A program made the translations under genes and the position numbers. 64,000 nt of DNA from Aquila chrysaetos chrysaetos (Eukaryota > Chordata > Aves > Accipitriformes > Accipitridae), in NCBI RefSeq assembly GCF_900496995.4, contig NW_024470325.1:653012-717011 (forward strand), given 5' to 3'. This document shows positions 10,564 through 20,440 of this stretch, one piece after another. Position 1 is the first letter of the stretch. Every line of letters starts with the position of its first letter. The notes under the pieces are model-generated. The model made no database searches and was not told the origin of the DNA. It was given only the letters and a program-made list of their open reading frames with translations.

Positions 10564-11574
10564 ATGCTGATTTATGTGTTCTTAGAGTTGTTGCTCTGGT
10601 TTTTAAAGTTCTGTTATGTATCACCTCGCTTGCTGTATATAGTCCCTCTTCTGCTGCTTATCATCCGTGGGAGGTGGATTAAGGTTTTCGCTTTGATGTA
10701 TTGTATAACACTGGTTTATGGTATGATAAAGTCATCAGTTGTGGAATTAATCCGGTATTTGCACTCAGCATTGTCACCTTTATACTGCGGGAGCCATCTG
10801 TGGGAAACTATTAATAATTATACCATTTACCTTTCCTCCTTGGAAAACCAGTCTATGAGTGGGATACCTTTCTTCCCCTCTCCTTTCTCCTTCAGTCCAG
10901 TTACAATGGTGTTTGGGAATTTTGAAAAATTTGAATACTCTTGGGATGTTGATACCAGCACGGTCCTAGCCCTACTGCTGGGAATTAGCATGCTCCTGAA
11001 TGTGGTTCAGCTCTTGTTTAAGGTTAAACAACTATTTAAGAAGATCACCCAGAGGTCTGCCCCGAGGCTGGATAATTATGAGTGGCAGGGTGTGTGGGGT
11101 AGTATGGGCAAGTACCTGGAAAAGCGGGCACCTCCAATGTTTTGGAAATTCACCCCTGAACAAGTGCAGAATCCAGAAGAACTAGTAAAATATTTGGAAA
11201 AGGTATGCTGTCACCCCAGCAGCTCCAGCGAGATACAAATCACTGCAACGTGCTGGGGCCTGGCCCGTGCCTATCGAGCCCTGTTCGACACAACTCAGCA
11301 CCCTCAAGGGGAAGAGAAGGTCTCTGGACCTAACAACAAAACGATGAGCACTGCGGCCACCCAGACCTTGGTGACAGGCACCACGACCCCTCCAGCCCTG
11401 GCAATGAGAACTGTGGATACCCAAACCTCAGCAACAGGCACTGCAGCCCCTCCAGCCACGGCAACGAGCACTGCTGCTACCCAAACCTTGGCGACAGACG
11501 CTGCTACCCAAACCTTGGCGACAGACGCTGAGGTTATCCAAAACCAAAACCTTGGCGAGCAATGCTGCAACTGA
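10564..11574 (+). CDS. Predicted membrane protein ahead of gag, with TQT-repeat tail
   Basis: An unbroken 336-codon frame begins 95 bp after the primer site. Its first 160 residues have four hydrophobic segments (about 2-18, 22-36, 39-55 and 132-152). Two N-glycosylation sequons (N85-Y-T, N95-Q-S) lie between the third and fourth. A basic stretch (KVKQLFKK) and a soluble region rich in aromatic residues follow. The last 75 residues are a roughly 20-residue tandem repeat carrying TQT at 266-268, 286-288, 306-308 and 315-317. The frame overlaps the start of gag by 23 nt in another frame. The repeat pattern continues into the first codons of gag, so this may be the N-terminal part of one long Gag broken by a small indel near 11535-11550. 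I know of no retroviral family in which this is standard. Function unknown. Confidence 0.6.
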   Translation: MLIYVFLELLLWFLKFCYVSPRLLYIVPLLLLIIRGRWIKVFALMYCITLVYGMIKSSVVELIRYLHSALSPLYCGSHLWETINNYTIYLSSLENQSMSGIPFFPSPFSFSPVTMVFGNFEKFEYSWDVDTSTVLALLLGISMLLNVVQLLFKVKQLFKKITQRSAPRLDNYEWQGVWGSMGKYLEKRAPPMFWKFTPEQVQNPEELVKYLEKVCCHPSSSSEIQITATCWGLARAYRALFDTTQHPQGEEKVSGPNNKTMSTAATQTLVTGTTTPPALAMRTVDTQTSATGTAAPPATATSTAATQTLATDAATQTLATDAEVIQNQNLGEQCCN

Positions 11575-12676
11575 ACCAGCGGATCAACCTGCACCAGTAT
11601 CAGTTGCCCCCGTACAGAAAAAGAAATATACAAAAAAATCAGCTTGCTTAGCAAAGGATGAAGGTGAACCAGGGTCATCACGGGAACAGGAGGAAGAGGC
11701 AGAACCAGAGGTAATAACCCGGTCCCTGTCCTTGAGTGAGCTGCGGGATATGCGAAAAGATTTTGGCCGCCGTATAGGTGAGCATATTATCACCTGGCTT
11801 CTCCGATGCTGGGACAATGGGGCTAATAGCTTGGAATTAGAAGGTAGGGAAGCCAAGCAGCTGGGATCGCTTGCCAGGGAAGGTGGCATTGACAAGGCAA
11901 TTGGAAGAGGAACACAAGCCATCAGCCTGTGGAGGCGACTCTTGTCAAGTGTGAAGGAAAGGTACCCCTTTAAGGAAGATGTTATATGTCAATCAAGCAA
12001 GTGGACCACCATGGAAAAAGGTATCCAATATCTGAGGGAATTAGCTGTGCTAGAGACGATTCATCATGACCCGGACAACCCACAATTACCCAAAGATCCA
12101 GACGAAGTCCAATGCACACGACCCATGTGGCGGAAATTTGTACAGAGCGCACCATCGTCCTATGCCAACTCACTGGCAATAATGACCTGGAAAGACGAAG
12201 AGGCACCGACAGTGGATGAAGTGGCTCGCCAACTCCGTCAATACGAAGAAAATCTCTCCTCCTCCCTACAAGCCTGCATTTCGGCTGTGGAGAAGCTGTC
12301 CGAGGATTTCCAGCAATTCAAAGAGGATATGTCCTATTGCCCACCTGTAAGGACCAATGTCTCAGCTATTAGGAGTGAGCGCTCCTCTGCCCACGAGAGA
12401 GAATATAGAAGGTACACACCGCGAGGTGCCCTGTGGTTTTACCTATGTGATCATGGAGAGGACATGAGGAAATGGGATGGAAAACCTACCTCGGCCCTAA
12501 ATGCACGGGTACGTGAGCTGCGAGGAAAAACCACCACAAAAGGGGATTCTACTAGGAAAAATGCCGCTCCAGTTTCCAAACAGAGTAGAAGGGCTGATCT
12601 TCTTTCTGATCCTCTTGAAGGGACTCCTGAGCCAATTTTACGAGAAGTGAATACCGGATACTCTGGCCAGAATTAG
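11552..12676 (+). CDS. Gag (ERVL-like)
   Basis: The open frame has 374 codons. The N-terminal 60 residues are lysine- and glutamate-rich and low in complexity. A helical, capsid-like region follows (LSLSELRDMRKDF, RRIGEHIITWLLRCWDNG, about 65-230), then a coiled stretch (LRQYEENLSSSLQACISAV, about 235-265), then a basic C-terminal region. I see no CCHC zinc knuckle; a single Cys-His pair (LCDHGEDM) sits where one might be expected. Gag ends in TAG at 12674-12676 and pol continues in the same frame. The structural role is inferred from position. The ATG used is the first in this frame after the overlap with the preceding membrane-protein frame. Confidence 0.75.
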   Translation: MASNAATEPADQPAPVSVAPVQKKKYTKKSACLAKDEGEPGSSREQEEEAEPEVITRSLSLSELRDMRKDFGRRIGEHIITWLLRCWDNGANSLELEGREAKQLGSLAREGGIDKAIGRGTQAISLWRRLLSSVKERYPFKEDVICQSSKWTTMEKGIQYLRELAVLETIHHDPDNPQLPKDPDEVQCTRPMWRKFVQSAPSSYANSLAIMTWKDEEAPTVDEVARQLRQYEENLSSSLQACISAVEKLSEDFQQFKEDMSYCPPVRTNVSAIRSERSSAHEREYRRYTPRGALWFYLCDHGEDMRKWDGKPTSALNARVRELRGKTTTKGDSTRKNAAPVSKQSRRADLLSDPLEGTPEPILREVNTGYSGQN

Positions 12677-15600
12677 AGGGGCCCTGCCTCCAGCCAGGTG
12701 GAGGAAAGGGATAACCGGGTCTATTGGACTGTGTGGATTCGATGGCCTGGCACGTTAGACCCACAGGAGTACAAGGCTCTAGTAGACACCGGCGCACAGT
12801 GCACCCTAATGCCATCAAGTTATAAAGGGGCAGAACCCATCTGTATTTCTGGTGTGACAGGGGGATCCCAAGAGTTAACTGTATTGGAAGCTGAAGTAAG
12901 CCTAACTGGGAATGAATGGCAGAAACACCCCATTGTGACTGGTCGGGAGGCTCCGTGTACCCTTGGCATAGACTATCTCAGGAGAGGGTATTTTCAGGAC
13001 CCGAAGGGGTATCGATGGGCTTTTGGTATAGCTGCCTTGGAGACGGAGGGCACTGAACAGCTGTCTACCCTGCCTGGTCTCTCTCAAGACCCTTCGATTG
13101 TGGGGTTGCTGAGGGTTGAAGAACAACAAGTGCCAATTGCTACCACGACGGTGCACCGGCGGCAATATCGCACCAACCGAGACTCTCTGATTCCCATCCA
13201 CAAGTTGATTAGCCAACTGGAGAGCCAAGGAGTGATCAGCAAAACTCACTCACCCTTTAATAGTCCCATATGGCCAGTGCGAAAGTCTAATGGGGAGTGG
13301 AGACTAACAGTTGACTATCGTGGCCTGAATGAAGTTACGCCACTGCTGAGTGCTGCCGTACCAGATATGCTAGAACTTCAATACGAACTATAGTCAAAGG
13401 CAGCCAAGTGGTATGCTACAAGTGACATTGCTAATGCGTTTTTCTCAATCCCTCTGGCAGCAGAGTGTCGTCCACAGTTTGCCTTTACTTGGAGGGGTGT
13501 CCAGTACACTTGGAATCGATTGCCCCAGGGGTGGAAACACAGCCCCACCATTTGCCATGGACTAATCCAGACTGCACTGGAAAAAGGTGAAGCTCCGGAA
13601 CACCTGCAATACATTGATGACATCATTGTATGGGGCAACACGGCAGAAGAAGTCTTTGAGAAAGGGAAGAAAATAATCCAAATCCTTCTGAAAGCCGGTT
13701 TTGCCATAAAAGAAAGTAAGGTCAAGGGACCTGCACAGGAGATCCAGTTTTTAGGAATAAAATGGCAAGATGGACGTCGTCAGATCCCAATGGATGTGAT
13801 CAACAAAATAGCAGCTATGTCTCCACCAACTAATAAAAAGGAAACACAGGCTTTTTTAGGTGTTGTGGGTTTTTGGAGAATGCATATTCCAAATTACAGT
13901 CTGATTGTAAGCCCTCTCTATCAAGTGACCCAGAAGAAGAATGATTTTAAATGGGGCCCTGAGCAACAGCAAGCCTTTGAACAAATTAAACGGGAGATTG
14001 TTCATGCAGTAGCCCTTGGACCAGTCTGGGCAGGACAAGATGTTAAAAATGTGCTCTATACTGCAGCCGGGGAGAATGGCCCTACCTGGAGCCTCTGGCA
14101 GAAAGCACCCGGGGAGACCCGAGGTCGACCCCTGGGGTTTTGGAGTCGGGGATACAGAGGATCCGAGGCTCGCTGTACTCCAACTGAAAAAGAGATATTG
14201 GCAGCATATGAAGGAGTTCGAGCTGCCTCAGAAGTGGTTGGTACTGAAACACAGCTCCTCTTAGCACCCCGACTGCCAGTGCTGGGCTGGATGTTCAAAG
14301 GGAGGGTCTCCTCTAAACATCACGCGACTGATGCCACGTGGAGTAAGTGGATTGCAATGATCACACAACGGGCTCGCATAGGAAACCCCAGTCGCCCAGG
14401 AATTTTAGAAGTGATCACAGACTGGCCAGAAGGCAAAGATTTTGGAACGTCGCCAGAGGAGGAGGTAACGCGTGCTGAAGAAGCCCCACTGTATAATAAA
14501 CTGCCAGAAAATGAGAGGCAATATGCTCTGTTCACTGATGGGTCCTGTCGCATTGTGGGAAAGCATCGGAGGTGGAAGGCTGCTGTATGGAGTCCTACAC
14601 GACTAGTCGCAGAAACTGCTGAAGGAGAAGGTGAATCGAGTCAGTTTGCAGAGGTGAAGGCCATCCAGCTAGCGTTAGACATTGCTGAAAGAGAAAAGTG
14701 GCCAGTGTTCTATCTCTATCCTGACTCATGGATGGTGGCAAATGCCCTGTGGGGGTGGTTACAGCAATGGAAGCAGAGCAACTGGCAGCGCAGAGGTAAA
14801 CCCATTCGGGCTGCTGCACTGTGGCAAGATATTGCGTCCCGGCTAGAGAATCTGGTTGTAAAAGTACGTCATGTAGATGCTCACGTACCCAAGAGTCGGG
14901 CCACTGAAGAACATCAAAATAACCAACAGGTGGATCAGGCTGCCAAGATTGAAGTGGCTCAGGTGGACCTGGACTGGCAACATAAGGGTGAGCTATTTAT
15001 GGCTCGATGGGCCCATGATGCTTCAGGCCATCAGGGAAGAGATGCAACATAGAGATGGGCTCGTGACCGAGGGGTGGACTTGACCATGGACACTATTGCA
15101 CAGGTTATTCATGAATGTGAAACATGTGCTGCAATTAAGCAAGTCAAACGGTTAAAGCCCCTGTGGTATGGAGGACAATGGCTGAAATATAAATTTGGGG
15201 AAGCCTGGCAGATTGACTATATCACACTCCCACAAACTCGCCAAGGCAAGCGCTATGTGCTCACAGTGGTGGAAACAACCACCGGATGGCTGGAAACATA
15301 TTCTGTACCCCATGACACTGCCCAGAACACTATCCTGGGCCTTGAAAAGCAGGTCTTGTGGCGACACGGCACCCCAGAGAGAACTGAGTCAGACAACGGG
15401 ACTCATTTCCGAAACAACCTCATAGACACCTGGGCCAAAGAGCATGGCATTGAGTGGGTGTATCACATCCCCTATCATGCACCAACCTCTGGGAAAATTG
15501 AGCGATACAACGGACTGTTAAAGACTACATTGAGAGCAATGGGGGGTGGAACTTCCAAACATTGGGATACACAGTCAGCAAAAGCCACCTGGTTAGTCAA

Positions 15601-15742
15601 CACCAGAGGATCTGCCAGTCGGGGTGGCCCTGCCCAGTCAGAACTTTTACGTACTGTAGAAGGAGATAAAAGTCCCTGTAGTGCACATAAAAAATATGTT
15701 AGCGAAGACAGTCTGGGTTACTCCTGCCTCAGGCAAAGGTAA
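12677..15742 (+). pseudogene. Pro-pol of the ERVL-like element (protease, RT, RNase H, integrase)
   Basis: One reading frame contains, in order: aspartic protease (LVDTGAQC at about 12782-12805), RT fingers (SNGEWRLTVDYRG, about 13288), RT active site YIDDIIVWG (13610-13636), RNase H (FTDGSC at 14532, then AEVKA, PDSW and VDQAA), the integrase His/Cys region (HDASGH…CETC) and the integrase core with all three acidic residues (WQIDYITLP, ESDNGTHF, GKIERYNG). Two in-frame stops break it: TAG at 13391-13393 between RT fingers and palm, and TAG at 15050-15052 inside the integrase zinc region. A frame change near 15680 moves the last domain to another frame. The enzymes would otherwise be complete; as it stands the gene is not functional. 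Confidence 0.85.
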
Positions 15743-15866
15743 ACCCATTTGTGGGATTGCTTTTGCTCAAGGGCCTGGGTGCACTTGGTGGGTGATGCGA
15801 AAAGATGGGGAAGTCCGATGTGTGCCTCAAGGGGATTTGATTTTAGGTGAGAATAGCCAGAATTAA
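15681..15866 (+). pseudogene. Integrase C-terminal domain, displaced frame
   Basis: This 61-codon frame includes VWVTPASGKGKPICGIAFA and then a Trp pair and RKDGEVRCVPQGDLI. It continues the integrase sequence of the preceding frame after a +1 shift near 15680. Its end fits the C-terminal SH3-like domain of ERVL integrases. Confidence 0.65.
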
Positions 15867-16403
15867 CCTGTATGATATTAGTTGCTATATAACCCTGCTA
15901 CTGTATGTTTTCAGTACTATAATTGTTATATGCTATATCCATAGTACTATAGTAAAAGTCACTTAGATCAAGCAAGAAAGAACTGTGATAAAAACTGAGC
16001 AAAGCGCGGTAGTGATGGAACCAGAACTGACTCCAGCATGCAACAATCCAACGGTGCACACCATCCTCCTGCTGCGTCCAATGTCACCTGCTCATCACAC
16101 CGCACTGAAGCCCAATTCTGCTCTACCGACTGAGAGGACTTTGCATCATCCCTCCTGCCCAGAAAGACTGGTATGACAGATGGAGCCCAGAGTCGGAAAC
16201 TAAATGAACTCAATGAACATTTTATGAACATAACCCATAAACTAAAGGAATGATATCTCTGTGTGTGTATACATATATATATATATATATATAATTGTTC
16301 ATATGTCTTAAAGGGATGGAAAGGTGATGATGATTGATCAGGATGTAACTAAAGGTATGGGAACTGAGCATGATGTCAATGGTATAGAATAAGGGGTGGA
16401 CAC
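15867..16403 (+). other. Non-coding tail of the ERVL-like element with polypurine tract
   Basis: No open frame of weight and no env-like text occur here. It holds a TA-dinucleotide run at about 16268-16293 and ends in the purine-rich aaggggtgga (16390-16400), just before the 3' LTR, which is the likely polypurine tract. Confidence 0.6.
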
Positions 16404-16908
16404 TGTCCTGGTTTCAGCTGGGATAGAGTTAATTGTCTTCCTAGTAGCTGGTACGGTGCTATGTTTTGAGCTCAGTATGCGAGGAATGTTGATAACACTG
16501 ATGTTTTCAGTTGTTGCTCAGTAGTGTTTAGACTAATGTCAAGGATATTTCAGCTTCTGATGCCCAGCCAGCGAGAAAGCTGGAGGGGCACAAGAAGTTG
16601 GCACAGGACACAGCCAGGGCACCTGACCCAAACTGGCCAACGGGGTATTCCATAACATGTGTCGTCCCGTTTAGTATAGGAACTGGGAAGTGGGGGTGAG
16701 GGAATCGCCACTCGGGGACTAGCTGGGTGTCAGTCGGCGGGTGGTGACTGCGCATAAATTGTACATTCCAATCCTTTCATTATTGCTGGTGTCATTTAAT
16801 TAGTGTTATCATTATCATTACTAGTTTCTTCTTTTCTGTTCTATTAAACAGTTCTTATCTCAACCCATGGGTTTTGCTTCTTTTCCCGTTTTTCTCCCCC
16901 ATCCCACA
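16404..16908 (+). mobile_element. 3' LTR of the ERVL-like element, 3'-truncated
   Basis: It matches the 5' LTR from TGTCCTGGTTTCAGCTGGG as far as ctcccccatcccac and then switches abruptly to minisatellite (atggcctccctaccc). About 70 bp including the CA end are missing, so the right edge was lost by recombination with the array or by deletion. Confidence 0.85.
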
Positions 16909-18061
16909 TGGCCTCCCTACCCATGCGGACGGTGTAGACCTGGCCTTGCTGCTGGTGCGGGCGGGATAGACCTGGCCTCCCTACCTGCAAGGACAGGGTA
17001 GACCTGGCCTCCCTACCCGCGTGGAGGTGGTGGACTTGGCCTCCCTACCTGCTCAGGCTGGATAGACCTGGCCTCCCTGCCCGCAAGGGCAGGGTAGACC
17101 TGGCCTCCCTACCCGCGCAGGTTGGGTACACCTGGCCTTCCTACCAGAGTGGGCGAGGAAGACATGGACTCCCTACCTGAGCGGGCGGGGTAGACCTGGC
17201 CTCTCTGCCAGCGCGGGTGGGGTAGACCTTGACTTCCTACCAGCGCAGGCGGGGTAGACCTGGCCTCCCTACCAGCGTGGACGTGGTAGACCTGGCCTCC
17301 ATACCCGCGCGTGCGGGGTAGACCTGGCATCCCTACCACGCCCGGGGGGGTAGACCTGGCCTCCCTGCCAGCACGGGCGGGGTAGACCTGGCCTTCCTAC
17401 CGGCGCGGGAGATGTAGACCTGGCATCCGTACCTGCACGGGCGGGGTAGACCTGGCCTCCCTACATGCGCAGACAGGGTAGACCTGGCGTCCCTACCTGA
17501 TGCTCCAAGGTTGGCCAGGTGTCCCTACCTGACGCTGCGGGGTAGTACCGGTACCACTACTTGTACTCTGGGGTACACCTGGTATCACAATGGGCATGTG
17601 GGGGTACAGCCGCCCTCCCTACGTGACCCTCTGGGGTAGGCCTGGCATCCCTACCTGATGCTCCGGGGTAGTACCGTTACCCCTACTGGTACTCCGGGGT
17701 AGTTCCGGTGCTCCTACTAGTACTCCGGGGTACACCTGCTGTCACAACGAGCACGTGGGGATAGACCCGCGATCCATACCTGATACTCCGGGGTACACCT
17801 GGCAGCCCTACCGGATGCTCCGGGGTAGTACTGTTACCCCTACTGGTACTACATGGTAGTGCCAGTACACCTACTGGTACCCCGGGGTACACCTGCTGTC
17901 CTTACTGGCGCTCCAGGCTAGACCTGGCCTCCATCCCTGATGCTCCGAGATTGGCCAGGTGTCCCTACCTGACGCTCCGGGGTAGTACCGGTACCTCTAC
18001 TTGTACTCCGGGGTACACCTGGTGTCACAATGGGTGCGCGGGGGTAGACCAGCCCTCCCTA
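16909..18061 (+). repeat. GC-rich minisatellite, block 3
   Basis: Forward-orientation 32-bp units occupy 16909-17480, followed by composite GGTAC-rich units to 18061. It lies between two truncated ERVs. No gene is seen. Confidence 0.9.
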
Positions 18062-20357
18062 CCAGCACCGTTCACAGGCTGATATGCAGGTTTTACACAT
18101 TTCCCTAGTGACAGGCCAACCTCGGGCAAGGGCTTCACGATACAGATCTTTAGCTCCCGTATGTTTACGTTTTGTATGCAACCATTCTAGCAAACGATCC
18201 CAACCTTCTGTGATCTGGTCCTTTTGTACAGGAGCTAGTCTTGCTAATTCATCAGCTTTGTCGTTCCATTCTCCTGCTACCCATCCCACAGCAAAGTTCC
18301 CTTGGCTTGCAATGCTCAGGATTTCTTGCCTCTTGTCCTTTTGCCACACTGAAATTCTGTTAACCTCCCATTCATTTTGCTCCCAGAATGGGAGCCATTC
18401 AGTACATCCTTTGAACACTGCATAGGAATCGGTATATATATATAGACAGGGGAAGCGGTTTGTGCTTCATGCTTGAAAACGCTCCATACTGCAATTAATT
18501 CTACCTGGGCACTCCCTTCTCCCTCTGTTATTACCTGTTCATTAGTAGTAGTGTGGAGGGCTACTGCCCGGTATTTCCACACTTTTCCTTCTCGCTTTGC
18601 CGAAGCGTCGGTAAACCAAGCATTCGCTAACTGATCATAGGAGAAAGGAGGGGCTACCCGAATAACTGAGATAGGTTTGTCTTGGCTGCCATCCAGGCTT
18701 TCTGTTTCTTGGATAGCTAAGTTTTTTAAAGCTCCTTCAGCCACTGAGAAAAGGTTACAAGAGTGTTCAATCTGGGCATACCACTTTCGTACCGAGGCTC
18801 TCTGGGCCACCCCGTCAGGAGGGGGGGGTCCCGTTAGTGACTGCTTTTATAACTTTGAACGGGCCTCTTAGCACGATTGGTTGCCGACGTGTAAATTTCT
18901 CCACTTCTATGAGAGCTGTGCTAACCACAAACAAACCTTTCTCCTATGCAGTATATCTCTTCTCAGCATCCTTAAAGCCGCGGGAGTAAAATCCTACAGG
19001 GCAGGTTGGACCCTCAGGACCACGTTGCCAAATGTGTACTGACAATCCTGTTGTGGCAAACCCCCATTCTACCTGAAAGGGGTCTGTAGGGTGGATAGGG
19101 CCAAGAGCCTGATGAGCTGTTGCTTCAAAAATTAACAATTGCATTGCTTCTTCCTGAGAAGCAGTCCATTCCCATTTGGCCCCTTTTCTCAGGAAACCAT
19201 AAAGAGGTCTGGCAATGACAGAAAAGTCTGGGATATGTTTCCTCCAGAATACCAATAACCCTAAAGCATGCTGCAAATCCTTTTTTTGATTCAGGCATTT
19301 TAATCTGATCTAGGGAAGTGAGGGTGTCTGGTGGGATACATGTCATTCCCCCTTTCCACCAAATTCCCCAAAACTTTACTTCTTGTGAGGGTTTTTGGAT
19401 CTTTTCTGGGGGAATTTGCAAACCCAAGTTCTCCAAATGAGAAATTATGTTCTGTTGGGTTGCCCCCACCTCCTTGTCTTTATCTCCACCCACGAGAATA
19501 TCATCAATATACTGATAGACAGCTATGCCGTCGGCTTTTGGTATTTTCTCCAGTTCTTGGGCCAAAGCGTGGTGAGCTAGTGTAGGGGAATGTTTGTATC
19601 CCTGAGGCAGCCGGGTAAAGGTAAATTGTTGTCCCTCCCAAGTAAAAGCAAAACGATCTCTGTCTTCTGGTCACAAAGGTATCATGAAAAACATATCTTT
19701 AACATCTATGGTTGCCATGATCGGATGAGCTTTCTCCTGAATTGTTATTACCAGTTCGGTCATATTAGGGACTGCGGCAGTCAGAGGCCCCGTGTTAGCA
19801 TTCAGACTTCGAAAACCTACTGTGAGCCTCCACTTCCCATTAGGTTTTTTCACCGGCCATACCGGCGAGTTGAAAGGAGAATGGGTATTTATCACCACTC
19901 CTTGTTCCCGCATCTCCTGCATGACTGGTTTGATACCTTCCTTTGCTCCCAGGGGGAGGGGATATTGTTTAACACTAGTTACTTTGCTAAATGGCAGAGG
20001 GGGTGCAGTTTGAAGTAGCCTGATGTTCAGCTGCGGTGTCCCGAAAGTCCACAGCAATCCTTCCGAATCCTCCCACCCCCTTCCTTTAAGGGCATCTATT
20101 CCTAACAGGTTAGTCGGAATGTTCCCAACCACCATGTTAATAGTGACCGTGCCTTCCTCTCCCGGCAGCATCAGCTTTACCGGAACAACGTTCATAACTT
20201 CTGTTGACCCTAAAGCATTCAAGACACAAACCTTTTGCTTAGAGGGAATCACCCCACACCTCTGTGCATCTTCCTCAGTCAGGGCAGAGATCTGTGCACC
20301 GGTGTCAATTAAAAAGTTTACGGGTGCACGCTTAGGACCTACAATGGCTGTAATCAA
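18062..20357 (-). pseudogene. Pol of the minus-strand ERV, broken and truncated
   Basis: Starting at 20357 (a TTG in a frame that stays open upstream), the order is protease (FLIDTGAQISALTEED), RT fingers (SPFNSPVWPVKKPNGKWR), RT active site (YQYIDDILVGGD, about 19500), RNase H (WFTDASAKREGK, about 18600) and the first cysteines of the integrase zinc region (CKTCISACERC) at the truncated end. Breaks: TGA at 19671-19673, a 7-A run at 19281-19287 that changes frame, an 8-base homopolymer at about 18821-18828 where the sister copy has 7, and further changes near 18430. The TGA and the 7-A frame change are also present in the copy at 56700-59783. Confidence 0.85.
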
Positions 20358-20440
20358 TAATTCTCCTCTGTTAGTTTTAGTGACCTGTCGGATATAAATC
20401 CATCCTCCGTTCCCCCGCCCACTGCCAAGGAACGGAGGTT

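Larger units (their letters stand above)
9862..16908 (+). mobile_element. ERVL-like endogenous retrovirus with gag and pol, no env
   Basis: The order is 5' LTR (9862-10442), tRNA-Lys-type primer site, a membrane-protein-like frame, gag, pro-pol, a non-coding tail and a 3' LTR lacking its end (16404-16908). Gag and pol lie in the same frame, separated by one TAG. No env is present between integrase and the 3' LTR, as is usual for class III (ERVL) elements, and the RT motif YIDDIIVWG fits that class. By eye the LTRs differ at several dozen positions, so this is not a recent insertion. No target duplication can be checked because the 3' end is missing. Confidence 0.8.
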
